From Pleurotus djamor (taxonomy: Eukaryota > Basidiomycota > Agaricomycetes > Agaricales > Pleurotaceae): a stretch of 33,508 bases of DNA. Under the pieces are notes generated by a model that saw only the letters and a program-made list of their open reading frames with translations, did not search any database and was not told where the DNA came from. The number at the start of each line of letters is the position of its first letter. Positions within the stretch are counted from its first letter, which is position 1. Below are positions 18,234 through 29,449 of this stretch, piece after piece. The stretch covers positions 1-33,508 of the forward strand of contig JAPEVF010000497.1 of NCBI GenBank assembly GCA_029747585.1. The letters run 5' to 3'. The translations under genes and the position numbers were made by a program.

Positions 18234-21200
18234 CCAGTCAGCGGCTGATGTTGGGGGGTCGGCTGACGGCTGTGACATCCCTCCTCTCGCAGCTGCGTAT
18301 TGTATACACAGCCCAATACTCTAACCATTCTTTATCCCTATCACTGTGGTTCTGTTCGAAAGCTCAAATGGGATTCACCGAGAGCACCCTCCTGATTATC
18401 TCTCGCAACCAGCTCATGTATGGTGTGTATAAGAACTAACCATCGTATCTGAGTACAAAGCATCATACGTACTAGGTCTCGGGCGATTGCATATACCAGA
18501 ACTGTTCATCTACCTATGGAAGGAGGTATGGATGCGATGGATGCAGTTCGCTGTCCGGAGGATAGAGATACCGGTCCATATGTGGTGTAGTGAATGGGTC
18601 CGTAATATAAGAGTCCATCAGAGGAATCCACGTATGTACAGGAAGAAAAATCCGTGTCCAAGCGTTCAGAACAGGCATAGCCCCGAGTCCCAGAGGCTGG
18701 TGCTAAGGACCTGACCACGGGATCGAGGAAAGACCAATCGAGCGTGTGGGAACCAGCTGCGTCTTTGAGAAACGAAACACACGTTGGGCGAAAGGTGCTG
18801 ACACAACTACATCAGGACGAGCTTGATCCCACATGGGTCGACCGTGACGGGCATTTCCGTTGTGCACGAGCAACACAGTTAGCCTAGACATTGACGACGG
18901 CTCTTTCAAGGTGAATGCGATCGACAGCTCTTGGCTCGAGTCCTAATGATTGGGTGAATACGATATCAGCACGGGCGTAGGGAGCCAGTCGACAAGCGTA
19001 AACACGACTCCAATGGGTATCGTGTGATGTTGTGACATCTGACGGCGATGAGATGTCAAGTCGATGAGGTCGTTGCCAAGAGAAGAGAAGGGAAGGAAGG
19101 ATCTGAAGTCCCATGTTTTGATACCCAGGCAAGCTCCGTGGCTGTCTTCATCATGGATCTCATCCCGCTCGAGTCTACTATACACACACACCACACACAC
19201 ACACACACACACACCCATACCCTCCAACCAGCATACATCCCCTCCGACCAGATGGTCCATGCGCAGGGAAATGATGGCCGAAACTAAGGGTGAACATGGG
19301 TAGCAGCGAAAGCTGTCGACGAAACAGCCACCTTCGATGCCGACCGCTCATTCGGTGCTCTGGATTGACGCGGACAACGGGAGCGATATGGAAGATGGTA
19401 GTACACGTTGGACTCTTTGCGGAACACCACTATTTGCGATGCGACTGGGAGAGGAGTGACGGATCGTATGTGTGGCGGTCGTGACGGCCCGAGGTCAGTA
19501 GAGTCCACGCAACTGTCTCGGGTGGTTGGCAGCGAGCGTAGTGACTATCTCGCAGCGTAGGGGTAGCGAGTAGTCGAGGGGAGAGAAGATGGCTGACAGT
19601 CGAAACCTGGGTACCATGCCGAGGGAAGGTCGGTGGAAAACCGTCGAATAAGGCAAGTACCTCTATGGAGTCTATGTCATCCAGGACATCGACACTGCGA
19701 AGAGAACTCGACGGGTACTGCCGCAGGCGGGTTCATATGATAGATGGTTCGTTCTTGAAAATGACTTTCTTCTGACTTGCGTTTCATGCCAAACCCCTAC
19801 GCGGCCCAGTAAACCCTCTCATTCGTCAACAAACAAGCAACCGTCTGCATCGATTTCGCGCAACATCTGCATGGATAGCAACTCATGATCGACGGTGCCG
19901 GGATTGGGGATCCACGCTTGGCGTCGAAAATTGCTCGAAAAGGGAAATGTGGTGGACTGGAGAATAGACAATGGGAAAGGAGACGAGGGGAACGCCTTCA
20001 TGCACCCGAGTACCCCATCACCTTCGAGATTCGAATGTGGGGCAAGGTGGGTCTGATCACCTTGTGGTGGAGCAGTACGCGCGTACTTTGACGCCCATCC
20101 TGGAGGAGGAGATCAGCGCAGAGGAGGATCGTAGACGACAACAGAAGCTGGTGAATGGGAGGCTGAAGGCGGAGAAGGAGAGGGCGCCCATGTTTGTTGG
20201 GTTGGTCAGTGTGGGTTGTCTCTCCTCAAGGTTCTGATGGGTATGGCGATGGAGGAGAGAATGCGGTCATCGACGGTTGAACGTTGTTGAGGCTGGATGG
20301 TCGTGGTAGCGCCGCGTTCGAATTTCGAAGCTTCATCGAGACTGAAGCCACCTCCAACATCCCTCGGCATCTCCTTCAACTTCAACTTCAACTAGAAGCT
20401 CCCCAGTAACTAGCCTTTGACCGCTCTGTCTCCATGTCCTTCCAATGGCGTGTGTTATATTGTTGTGGAAAGCTTGCGAAGAGAAACTGGAGAAGCCGGA
20501 GGTGTCAGCTAAAGAACCAAAAGGCAAAGAAAAATGGTTACGCACCATGGTTTACACGAGCCAGCTTCATACATTCCTAGACCAAGCCACCCATCGCAGC
20601 GCAGCACGACGAGCTCGAGCCATGACCATAAGAGGGCAGCCCATAGCAAGACGAGCCAGGATATGTGACATCAATATCGACATCGGTTTGAGCACTGTAG
20701 CGGATGAGGCAGGGTCGTTTCCTCCGCTCTTCCACAACCATTTGGACGATTGAGAAGGGGGGGAAACNGAGGATCAGGGGTCTGTGGAGGATGTGATCGG
20801 TGGGTGCGTTGCTTGAAGCCCATGCTGGACGCGACAAATTTATGGGGACAATGGATGGTGCTGGTGCTGATGACGAAGATAAACGGTGGGTTCGGCGTCG
20901 AGAACCTGCTTTCTCATGAGATATGAGAAATGGACATAGGTTCGAGAACATCGGTCTGGGCAGCTTTGCGCTGACGATTCTTCACGTCGATAGAATTTCT
21001 TCGGCGTAGAGTCCCCTCCGTCTCCCGTCTGAAGCCACCCTCCACTCGACATCTACCCCAACCTCAACTCGAACCGCCCGCAAAAATCTGGTCTAAAAAT
21101 CCAACCTCCCAGATCCATACCGGGTCACTGTGTGCTGAGCTGAGGATTCCGTCTACGGGCGTATATGCGTAACGCTGACAGGATAGGTTCCCGAGGGCGG

Positions 21201-21243
21201 AAGAGACGAGGCCTAAGAGAAGAAAAGAAAGCTGGCATGTCAA
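18234..21243. other. Gene-poor stretch
   Basis: No confident gene over 3 kb. A plus-strand frame 19971-20234 ends in a charged helix (ILEEEISAEEDRRRQQKLVN), which is mildly protein-like but isolated. One ambiguous base lies at 20768 beside a G run. Confidence 0.4.
19182..19214 (+). repeat. (CA)n microsatellite
   Basis: About 16 CA dinucleotides, with one CC interruption near 19191. Simple-sequence repeat; it makes artificial Thr-His frames on one strand and Val-Cys frames on the other. Confidence 0.95.
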
Positions 21244-21910
21244 CTAGGAAAACGAACAAAAATCGTAGGAATTTTTACACACCATGGAACGGGTATGACT
21301 ATCAGCAGGTACGAAAGTAAGAAGCATGGTAAGTGATTAAGATATGGAGAAAATTGTTCCGAGAAGGCTCACCAGCTATAAATGGCAACGCAGGGGCTCT
21401 GGGAATCAGCAGTCCACCAGATATCAAGGTCGATGTCCGAGGAGGCAGAGACGTCAAGGATAACATCGATCTATTCGATGGTCTTGAGTTGAGCAAAGAA
21501 TACTCGGCGAAAAATAGGCTGCAAACTGACAATGGAGCCATCTGGAATACCGTAGTCCTTGAAATTGGAGGCGGTATCAGTGCCTTCATATGCACCAAAA
21601 TTGATGCGCTGCTCCTTAGTACTGCGGGTGGGTAGTATAACCCAGCCTGGCGAGTGAGAAGGAGGCAGGAATGCTTTAAAGTGGTTCCGCTGATGGCCCT
21701 AAGGATCGTGGTGGGGAACTATTCAACAACACAAGGGATCAAAACACTTACACCACGTGGGGTCGGGACGCCATCGGCGGCACCGTCCTTAGAGGTCGAG
21801 AAGGTAAGGCTTTTCCCAGCGGCGTGGTCAGTGCCAAAGACTTGGCCTTGAATAGCGGGGAGGACAGCGAGGCTGACGAGAGCGATGCAGTTGACGAAGA
21901 AAGATTTCAT
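21244..21910 (-). CDS. Small secreted protein with ubiquitin-like core
   Basis: Four exons on the minus strand (21910-21752, 21689-21531, 21470-21373, 21298-21244) with 62-, 60- and 74-bp introns give a predicted 156 residues; all phases agree. MKSFFVNCIALVSLAVLPAI is a clear signal peptide, cut near IQG|QVFG. From residue about 74, RSTKEQRINFGAYEG then NFKDYGIPDGSIIDVILDV follows the C-terminal half of ubiquitin (QQR-L-x-F ... L-x-DY-x-I ... S-x-L-x-L-V-L). Ubiquitin's terminal Gly-Gly is missing, and the N-terminal half is not recognisable. Then ASSDIDLDIWWTADSQSP and a Cys-containing tail ending CKNSYDFCSFS. The second intron removes an in-frame TAG. Exon 2 could start nine bases earlier (CCTTAG acceptor) without changing frame; the last exon is the least certain. 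Likely extracellular; function unknown. Confidence 0.6.
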
Positions 21911-21990
21911 AGTGAGTATTCAAGATGAATTTAGAGCTTGTCTGTGAGGTAGCTGAGTAGTGAGGTAGAGTCCCCAGCAGGCAAGTCACC

Positions 21991-21997
21991 CTTTATA
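21991..21997 (-). promoter_or_regulatory. TATA box of the secreted-protein gene
   Basis: TATAAAG on the minus strand, about 82 bp before the start codon, in the expected place for a fungal core promoter. It supports the chosen start at 21910. Confidence 0.6.
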
Positions 21998-22710
21998 CGC
22001 TGGATTAAGGTGGTCGTGTAAGGGATCGATGGTGTGCATGTACCGTTCGATTGAATCGAGGAAGTACTATGAAGTCGTGCAAAGGGTCTTGAGTGGCTGA
22101 GCTATTGATTTCACAGCCTTCATAGACGGCGCGAGCGAGGCTCACGGCAGATCCTTAGTACGAGTAGAGAAACAACTCAGAACGGGGAAGTAAATTTCAG
22201 ATGCCGACATACATAGATTTACGTTATCGCAACTCGAAGGTCCGCGAGCTTCGCCTTGAGCTGCCCCACATTCCCTGTCGGAGGGTCGGTGAGCTTGGAA
22301 GACCGACCGTGAGTGATACAACTGGGTAGAAGACGGAGAAATCAAGGAACGAAATCTATGAGAGGATTAGTGGTGTGGGGTAATTGAATGAGACGGCTCA
22401 CCCAGACTTCCGACGAAGGTAGACACCTACCCAAAGATTGTCTGACCCTAGACGGACGAGAGGCGAACCAGGATCTGGAAGATAAGCTTAGTATATGAAG
22501 CATTGCAAACGACAGTCTATGGATGCATGGTCATGGAAGGCCGTGATGTCAACACGAAAGAACGCAATTATAGAGTACGAGTAGATGGTGCAATTGTCAT
22601 ATATGGAGATAGAGTACACCTCAGATACAAAATGAACAGAAAGACAGAAAATATGGGATAATGGAGATGTACATGCCCTGGTAAGCACCAAGGTATAGTA
22701 GTCATTCGGC
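21998..22710. other. Intergenic region between two minus-strand genes
   Basis: No gene seen. It should contain upstream control sequence for the secreted-protein gene and the 3' end of the lysine-rich gene. AT-rich around 22540-22700. Confidence 0.45.
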
Positions 22711-23736
22711 CTAAGTGACAACCTTCAACCTCTTGGTTGGTCGACGGGCATCATCATCGTCACCAGCGTCGCGGTCTTCATCGGCTTCTTCGTCATCCTC
22801 TGGTGCCTTGCGCTTCACCGCATTACTCCCCTCAGCGACAGGTGCGAAACGACTGAGCTTGATTTCCTTGGTCTTTCCCTTCCCTTTCCTCGCTGTGGCA
22901 GCGCGAACAGAGATAGAAGGGACGACCGCTTTCTTCGCAGCGGCTTTCTTGCCCTTAGTCCCTTTGGGCTGTGACTTAACAGGAGCTTCGGAGTCGACGA
23001 TTTTCCTCGCAGCGGATTTCTTGGCCTTGGTAAGCAGTTCAGCAGGAGCGTCGACGTTGTTGTCGACGGCAGGCTTCCCTTTGCTTCTTCCAGCCTTCTT
23101 GATAACGGCGACAGGAGGTTAAGTGGCCTCAGCGGCGATCTTAGAGGGGCTGGCTCGGAGATTGGTGGTGGACTTGCGTCTGGCAGCAGCCTTCTTGGTT
23201 TTAGCGCCGGTGCCGACGACTTCCTTGACATCGTTGACAACAGCGTCGTCCGCAGGCGTAGCCGAAGCTGTCTCAGCGTTGACTGAGTCGAGGAGAAGGC
23301 GACTGTAGCCTTGACAGATGATGCGTCCGCCTTCGGGGAGGGTGAGCCCCTTGCCCTTCTCCTCGACTTGATTCTTCTTCTTCGACTGCGCGATCCGAGC
23401 ACTCTCCTTCGTCGGCGCATTGGCCTTCTTCTTGCCACCGTCGTCCGCTTGCTTCTCGTCCGTGGCAGCAAGTTCTCCCTGAGCTTTGGAAACGATGGAC
23501 GCCACAGTCGAATTGTTGAGGTTGTCGTCTGTGGCCACTCCAGCCTGAGTAGGGAGGAGAGCTCGACGGCTAGCGCTCTCAGTCGGGGGTAGTCCAATAG
23601 ACGTGTCGTTGCCCAACGGCTGTATGAGTTTATCGTTAGAGATGGAAACGAGAGAAATGGTAGAAATACAAACCTTCTCCATTAGTTGAACCGAGAGATT
23701 CTCTTACGCGGGCGTATCAATGGTAGGAGTAGACAT
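22711..23736 (-). pseudogene. Lysine/alanine-rich nuclear-type protein with in-frame stops
   Basis: A minus-strand ATG at 23736 opens MSTPTIDTPA, then a TAA (23706), then ENLSVQLMEK in the same frame. A GTTTGT...CATACAG intron (23673-23620, TCTAAC branch site) leads to PLGNDTSIGLPP. The frame then runs to TAA at 23121 after SPSKIAAEAT and continues in phase as PPVAVIKKAGRSKGKPAVDN up to TAG at 22713. The second part has KGKKAAAKKA, KGKGKTKEIKLSRF, KRKAPEDDEEADED and a terminal RRPTKRLKVVT, i.e. acidic and basic clusters with nuclear-localisation-like KRKAPEDD and RPTKRLK. It resembles histone-H1-type tails but lacks the H1 globular domain. Either the stops are mutations or translation starts at Met 23682 and ends at 23121. 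Chromatin role is only inferred. Confidence 0.5.
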
Positions 23737-26322
23737 CGTAGCTTGAGATATACAGGGCAAGGATGTCAATGGATGGACGGAGACAAATATTGATGTTGAA
23801 TGTTGGAGGAATAGATAGAGAAGGCAATGGGCATTTGAAAGTTGAGAACAGCACGTGGGCGCGTTTGGACCTTCAGACAATGAAGTGATCGACCCTTTTC
23901 GACACCCATTGTTTGCCCGATATGGTGGCTAGGGCATGTCTTGGCTTGTGACGCAACTGCATTTCGTCTTCTCTTCGTCTTTCAGCTCTTCTGCGCGACA
24001 TCCATCAAGGAACACATGATCACCTTGAAATCTCTGGGGAGCTAGGTAGGCGGGTGACCGACAACGAATGTATCATATGGCTGTCCGTTGATGACCACAT
24101 CCGTGGCTGACGATAGCCAACAGTCAATTCGAGTCCTGAGGTTGGACAGGAATCCATTCGCTTTGAGAGGCCCTTAGAGGCTTCTGATTGGCTATCTTGA
24201 CTGTGACTAAGGTTCAGAGGCCAACAATTTCTATGGTTCAGGTAAGTTAGAGAATGTGCGCGCGCTTAGCTGATGCGCATACCATTAATGTAGATACCAC
24301 AGTCTTCACGATGCTGCATTAACGATCCTCGAACCAAACTCCTTTCGGGCGAGTCTGCGTAGCTCCCCAACTTTGTTGGTCATAACTGTTTACCCTGAGC
24401 CAAGCGCTGCGGATGAGCAGTACCTCGAGGGACATCGCCTCCCCCATGGTGGTCTATAGCCAACGAAGGTCAGCGATCGTCACGTCGTACTCCCAAGATA
24501 AAACCTACCGCAGGTGATACATGACCTACACCATCGCACCATCGAGGGCCTGTGTTTAGGCATGCGACAGTCGACTTCGTACTCTCCGTAAGGCTGGGAA
24601 GACAAAAGTGTTCATCCCGAGCTGCATTTACTTGAAGGTTAGATGACGACAAAGGCTTCGGCGGTCCACGATCTACTCTCAACAAGCTCAGGGATCTCGG
24701 GTCTGCGTTGTAGGTATTATAACTCACAAACTATGATGTGAAGCGCATGATGGAGGACCCGTCTTGACAGCACCAAGCGCGATCGACCAGGTCACCGGAC
24801 GTCCAATCCAATCCAAGCACAGCGGACCCGGACCAGTAAGCATAACTTGTTCGACCTGGTATTGGATTCTGATCCGTAGCCTGTAAGCCAGGAGTACGGC
24901 GGCGAGCAATGGGCTATGTTCGTAATTACCCATCTACCGGCATTGAGATGACACTATACTCAGTAAGATCAACACTCGCTTTCACGCATAACATGTCCGA
25001 TAACTCACCTACGACACACTGAGAATCTCGCCTCGGGTGCGCCAATGAAACTCCGCCCAGTCCCTCCTCGCTGGGTAAGCCGCAAGGGGCGGGCCAGTCA
25101 TCGTTTTCGCTCATATCAGTTGAGCCTGCCTACTCGACCTAACGCTTCGATTTGAGATCCTCAGCAGGTGGGGCAGAAATAGAGACGACACCTACGGGCG
25201 CGAAGGGTATAGCGCAGGTATGGTGTACCCCACCATGCCTGCCTGTGTGGGGTTCGATGAAGGTTCCAGGAAGGTGGAACCCCGTGGCAAAGAAACCGCT
25301 GTTCAGGTTGATAAGTCTGACCGGACTCGCGAACGCGTAATGGCAGTACTCACCCATTCCAGACAAGTTTGATCAGCATCGTTCTATCTCACCAACACCT
25401 TAAGTCATCGAATCGACCATCTTGCACGACAAACTATCGTGGCCAGCCTGGTTTTTGGGTCAGTTGCCACCGAATTAGCGAATTATCTGAGGGGGAAAGG
25501 TGCGTCAACTTGGTGTCCATTCCATGAATGTATCAGAGCTGACCTTGTACGCTAGTGCGTTCCTGCTCAAGTTTCCGGAACGTTCACTTCGTCGGATTCG
25601 AAGGTGCATGGTCGTTTGATTGGCATTAGGCTGGCGGCAGTTGCGGCCTTCCTCAGTTCAGGGCAGGCATTTTACGTAAACTTGCCCCTATGCCATAGCG
25701 TCCCTTCGTGATTCCTTCATCATGATCTTACCAACAACCACCTGCATCGACATCGTATCAATGCTACGCGCGTACGCGGATATTCGACCGCTACCCATCA
25801 GATGGCACGAAGCTCAACTTCTCAATATCAATGTTTGCAAAGACAACGCGCCCGTCGAACCGTGTAGCACGCAGCTATTCCTGGTTGATTCCTGGCTGGT
25901 GTCCCATGACGCGGCTCGATATTGGTGTGAACGAGGCATATGGGGTATATGTGCATGCTCATGGTAAGCTGCTGACTTTTCCTTCCACTCATCACCCATA
26001 AGTAATCCGCAAGCATTCTCACAGACTGAGACGTTCGGGGAGGAATACACCGTTCCGGGTACTTAAGACGCGAAGTTGATACCCAGATCAGTGATATGGA
26101 CTTTCGGTATCATGTCAAGTCGAGGCTTTTCTTCGGGTCGAGCTGGACGGCTGAAGCGTTGGGCTCGACGGTTCATGTGCGGGAGCGCGTGGCGGAGGTT
26201 GGCGCACGTGGGTCAGAAGCTACTCTTTGCCTGTGGTCTCCTTGCATAAAACGACGCGACTTGCATTCAAAGGTAAGAGAGCTTCTCATTTCGCTCATCA
26301 ACTTTGTCTAACGATTGGTACC
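23737..26322. other. Gene-poor stretch
   Basis: No supported gene over about 2.6 kb. A loose inverted repeat GATAGCCAA (24113) / TTGGCTATC (24189) is present. A small palindrome, AGGTATGGTG...CACCATGCCT, lies near 25217-25240. Frames such as 25722-25964 (plus) have no motif and a shadow on the minus strand. Confidence 0.4.
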
Positions 26323-27122
26323 ATGGCGCTTGCTAGCACCTTCACTATGCTCTCAAGGTCCTATGAAGTGCGTCCTACCTTTCCACCATCAGTCACAACT
26401 TACCTGATTCTATTATAGACTGTTCCGGGTTTCTTCGTACACGATACCCCAAACGTAACTGTTTCTCAGCCCGTGCGTATATTACTTCTTGATCCTACCC
26501 TCCTGCAATAAACGAGCCCTCTTAGATCCCACCCAGCTTCGGTCTTCTTGATACCTCGGAAGATCAATGGGAAACTTTGTTCAAACGCATCGCAAATCTG
26601 AACCACCACGCAGACTCGAAGACCTCCTTCAAGCTTTTCTTTTTGGGCCGGCACGGTGAGGGTTTTCGTAGGTATCTCTCCATCTTGGACCCATAGAGGC
26701 TACGCTGACAACACGATCGCAGATAATGTAGCCGAAGCCAAGTACGGAACCTCCGCGTGGGATGCGTGAGTTCTCATTTCCCTTCTCGCGTTACCCTTCC
26801 TGAAGTCTTCCCCATAGTGTTTATTCCATGCTAGACGGGGATGACGAAATCGTGTGGGGTCGTGAGTACCTTAGGTCTCTCTTTTGGACTTTCTCTTACC
26901 CCCACATAACTTGTAGCCGACGCGGAAATCACTCCCCTTGGAGTCAGCCAGGCTGAGAACGCAAAGGCAGCCTGGCAAACGGAGCTTTCCAATGGTCTGC
27001 GTATCCCCGACACAATGTATGTCAGCCCTCTTTCGAGAGCTCTGCGTACATGGGAAATTACTTTTGCCGATGATAAACAGTTCAAGAAAGCTGGTCGACC
27101 ACTTGGTGTCCACAAAAAGTGA
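26323..27122 (+). pseudogene. PMU1-like phosphoglycerate-mutase-family protein, 3'-truncated
   Basis: Six exons (26323-26367, 26419-26472, 26526-26667, 26723-26765, 26818-26861, 26917-27122) with introns of 51-55 bp give 177 residues. TVPGFFVHDTP and FGLLDTSEDQWETLFKRI precede KLFFLGRHGEGF, which holds the RHG catalytic motif (His about 76). HNVAEAKYGTSAWD, VYSMLDGDDEIVWG, ITPLGVSQAENAKAAW and SPLSRALRTWEITFADDKQF follow in family order. After KAGRPLGVHKK the frame stops at TGA 27120. Fungal relatives are about 300 residues and continue with a CREVxGVHTCDKR-type region and the second catalytic His; both are missing. Members are histidine phosphatases of uncertain substrate. The front half is well preserved and every junction keeps phase, so the truncation looks recent. 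Confidence 0.7.
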
Positions 27123-27188
27123 TCATGCACTTTTTGAACATCGTTTCGGTATCATACTCTTGACCTTTCTCTTAAATATGATAAATAG

Positions 27189-28454
27189 AATCCAACGAAC
27201 TGAGTGCGCAAGACGGAGGCAGCCAAGTGCTCCCCATCTTGTCTCGGCGCTTAGCTCGGAGGCATCTTCCTCTCGAATACGCGCCACCCTTAGAAAATTC
27301 CCACACTAGTGGCAACCCTGTGATCGAATCCGAACCATCGAAGTTCCACGACTCCAACGACTACTGCCAACCTTCATTGATGTCAAATGCATCTAACTCC
27401 CTCTGGGAGGTCAACTCGATGGGGACCCTTACGCACATACAAGCATGCGACGATTGCACGTCGTACTTGGTTCATATCGCGTCTTGTTGGGGTTCGGGAG
27501 AGAGAGGTCTTCGCGACCTTGTCAAAGCCCAGGTCTCCGCCGCAGGCAGAGTCGCGCTTCTTGAGGCTGAGGCGCTTCGTCAAACCGTAGTGCTGAAGTC
27601 TCACAGCGAACAGAATTGCGCGCTCCAAAGCCAAGTTTCTGCTCTCTTGGCCGAAGCTCAGTCAGCCCCCCAGCCGCCCATAGTTGAGTTGCGGAATCAG
27701 AATCAAGAACTGGCTGCACGAGTGGAGAAACAGAGGGAACAACTTCTCGTGACCAAGAACGACAAAGCCACGCTACATCATGATTTACAGAAAGCTTTGC
27801 TGGTTTGTCTGGTTAGTGACTGGACTAATCCACCTGATTAATGTTCTTGTTGGCCGATAGGAGTCTGAACAACTGAAAGCTGACCTCTCCAAAACTGTCT
27901 CTTCACCTTCCACCAAGGACCTTGCTCTCCGAGAACAATTTAATAAGCGAGAACAGCAACTCGAGGCTGCACGGTATGCCCATGCCCATGAGATCTTCAT
28001 GTCTGGCGCCACCTTGACACATCCGTCACCCTAGTCGTGAATCGGGAAGCGCGAACTCCAATCTCTCCGACTCTCGTCGGTCGAATGCGGACCTCACGTC
28101 AGCCATTGTTTGATTGTCGACGAATGCAAGGCTCACACCCCTCTAGTTCACATAATGAAACACTCCTCAACAAGCACAATCAACTGGAAAAGCAAAATGA
28201 GGAGTTGTTGTAAGTCACCGTGCGTCTAAGTTTCACCTAATAGAATTTATTAATAGTCTATTAGGCAAGAAATTATGAAAGTTACCGCTGAAAGAGACGC
28301 TTTTCGGAAGCGCAGCGAAGATTACGAGTATGATTCTGCTTTTGCATGGCAATTTTTGTGATTACTCAACTTGATTTCAGCTCATTAGTCACTGATTTTG
28401 ACAATTTACAAGATGCAAATGAAACGTTGAAGCTCCAGCACCAGTATGATCTTC
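27189..28454 (+). CDS. Coiled-coil protein, front exons, function unknown
   Basis: Starting from an acceptor (AAATAG, 27188) one long exon runs to 27802, then five short exons (27861-27973, 28035-28097, 28147-28209, 28265-28327, 28381-28454) with 49-61-bp introns. Phases agree throughout. The product is helical: GLRDLVKAQVSAAGRVALLE, AALQSQVSALLAEAQ-like repeats, VELRNQNQELAARVEKQREQ, EEL-LQEIMKVTAERDAFR, DFDNLQDANETLKLQHQYDL. These are heptad-like coiled coils expected of a scaffold or cytoskeletal protein. No first exon with an ATG is seen (a start at 27227 would use TTG); the upstream sequence is the truncated phosphomutase. No family recognised. Confidence 0.5.
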
Positions 28455-28488
28455 GTTGTTTTACATACACACTATCTGACCCTCAGAG

Positions 28489-29117
28489 TCCTCATGGACA
28501 AACACAGCCATACGGTGTCTACCCGTGAACATGACTACTTCTACTTGGATAGCGCTTCCTGGTCCCATTTGCAGGATCCTTCCAAGAAGAGGGTCAGGTC
28601 CCAGTGTTCGTCTGACATTTCCTTTATCTTGTGGTATATGTGAGATTGAACATTTCTCTGTATCCAGCTCCCCATCTTCACTTGTCTGCTGGAAGGTCCA
28701 AGCGTTATAGACACAATGGTGTGTTCTCTGGCTGATTATCACATACCTGACACTTATGCTTGATCTCATNCCCCCCCTTATCCTGATTCCTGGCATGCTG
28801 ACGCTCACAACGATGACACTCAACTTGACTACGGCACTCCTCACAATGCAACCTCCCGTGATGATACTACGCGCTCCAAAGCTCCCGCTGAGCCAATCAC
28901 TCCTGTCACCCCCTCAAGTAGCCGCATAGACGTTCCGCGGACCCTTGTCCCTCACCATGTTATCCCCGTCAATCAGGAGTATCGTGTACCCCCAAGTTGG
29001 GTACCTGATTGTGCCCACGTGTCGGTCGCCGGAGAAGACCTCTCGACCCTCCAGCTACACTCTCCCACTCAACTTGCAAATTTCAAAACCCCTCATACTT
29101 TGTCATTCTTAACATAA
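28489..29117 (+). pseudogene. Likely C-terminal part of the coiled-coil gene, out of frame
   Basis: LMDKHSHTVSTREHDYFYLD at 28489 and the Pro/Ser/Thr-rich frame 28776-29117 (YPDSWHADAHNDDTQLDYG; PSSSRIDVPRTLVPHHVIPV) are both protein-like and follow directly in order. The first is out of frame with the previous exon unless a 34-bp intron is accepted, and no clean junction links the two. One ambiguous base (28770) sits in a C run at the start of the second block, so a sequencing error could explain part of the break. Confidence 0.35.
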
Positions 29118-29449
29118 TTCCCCTCTCCTCCTTCTAGATTTCTTATCCTATCTTTACTTTCAAGCCCTCTTTTTGTATTCGCACAGACCACATACAAATC
29201 AGACGTATATAATACCTCTTGTTTTTGCTACAAAAATACCAGGTCTTTACCCCCTGCTCTCTATTTCTGGTCTTCTTCAGCTTTTCTCGCTCTCGTTTCA
29301 TTTCTCTTCGCTGTTTCCGACACTTTGACTTCCTGACTTATCGCCATCGACTGCGCCTACCCGATCACAACTCGGCTTGTAGGCATTTCACGCCAAGGTT
29401 ACGAGGCCGAAGGTACACGTTAAGATTTGCGTAGTCCTTTCAATCCAAG
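29118..29449. other. No gene seen; pyrimidine-rich flank
   Basis: T/C-rich tract with many TTTCT and CTCC words, probably 3'UTR or intergenic. No supported gene. Confidence 0.45.

Noticed and set aside
19182..19260. Thr-His and Val-Cys repeat 'proteins'
   Set aside because: They are translations of the (CA)n microsatellite, not genes.
21471..21473. In-frame TAG in the secreted ubiquitin-like gene
   Set aside because: It is the acceptor end (GAATAG) of a 60-bp phase-preserving intron with a CTCAAC branch site.
22815..23597. A 260-residue arginine/serine-rich open frame on the minus strand
   Set aside because: It is a shadow of the lysine/alanine-rich frame; low-complexity GC-rich coding DNA keeps all frames open and the composition is only Arg/Ser/Leu.
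22711..23736. Calling the lysine-rich protein histone H1
   Set aside because: The tail composition fits, but the winged-helix globular domain of H1 is missing from all parts of the frame.
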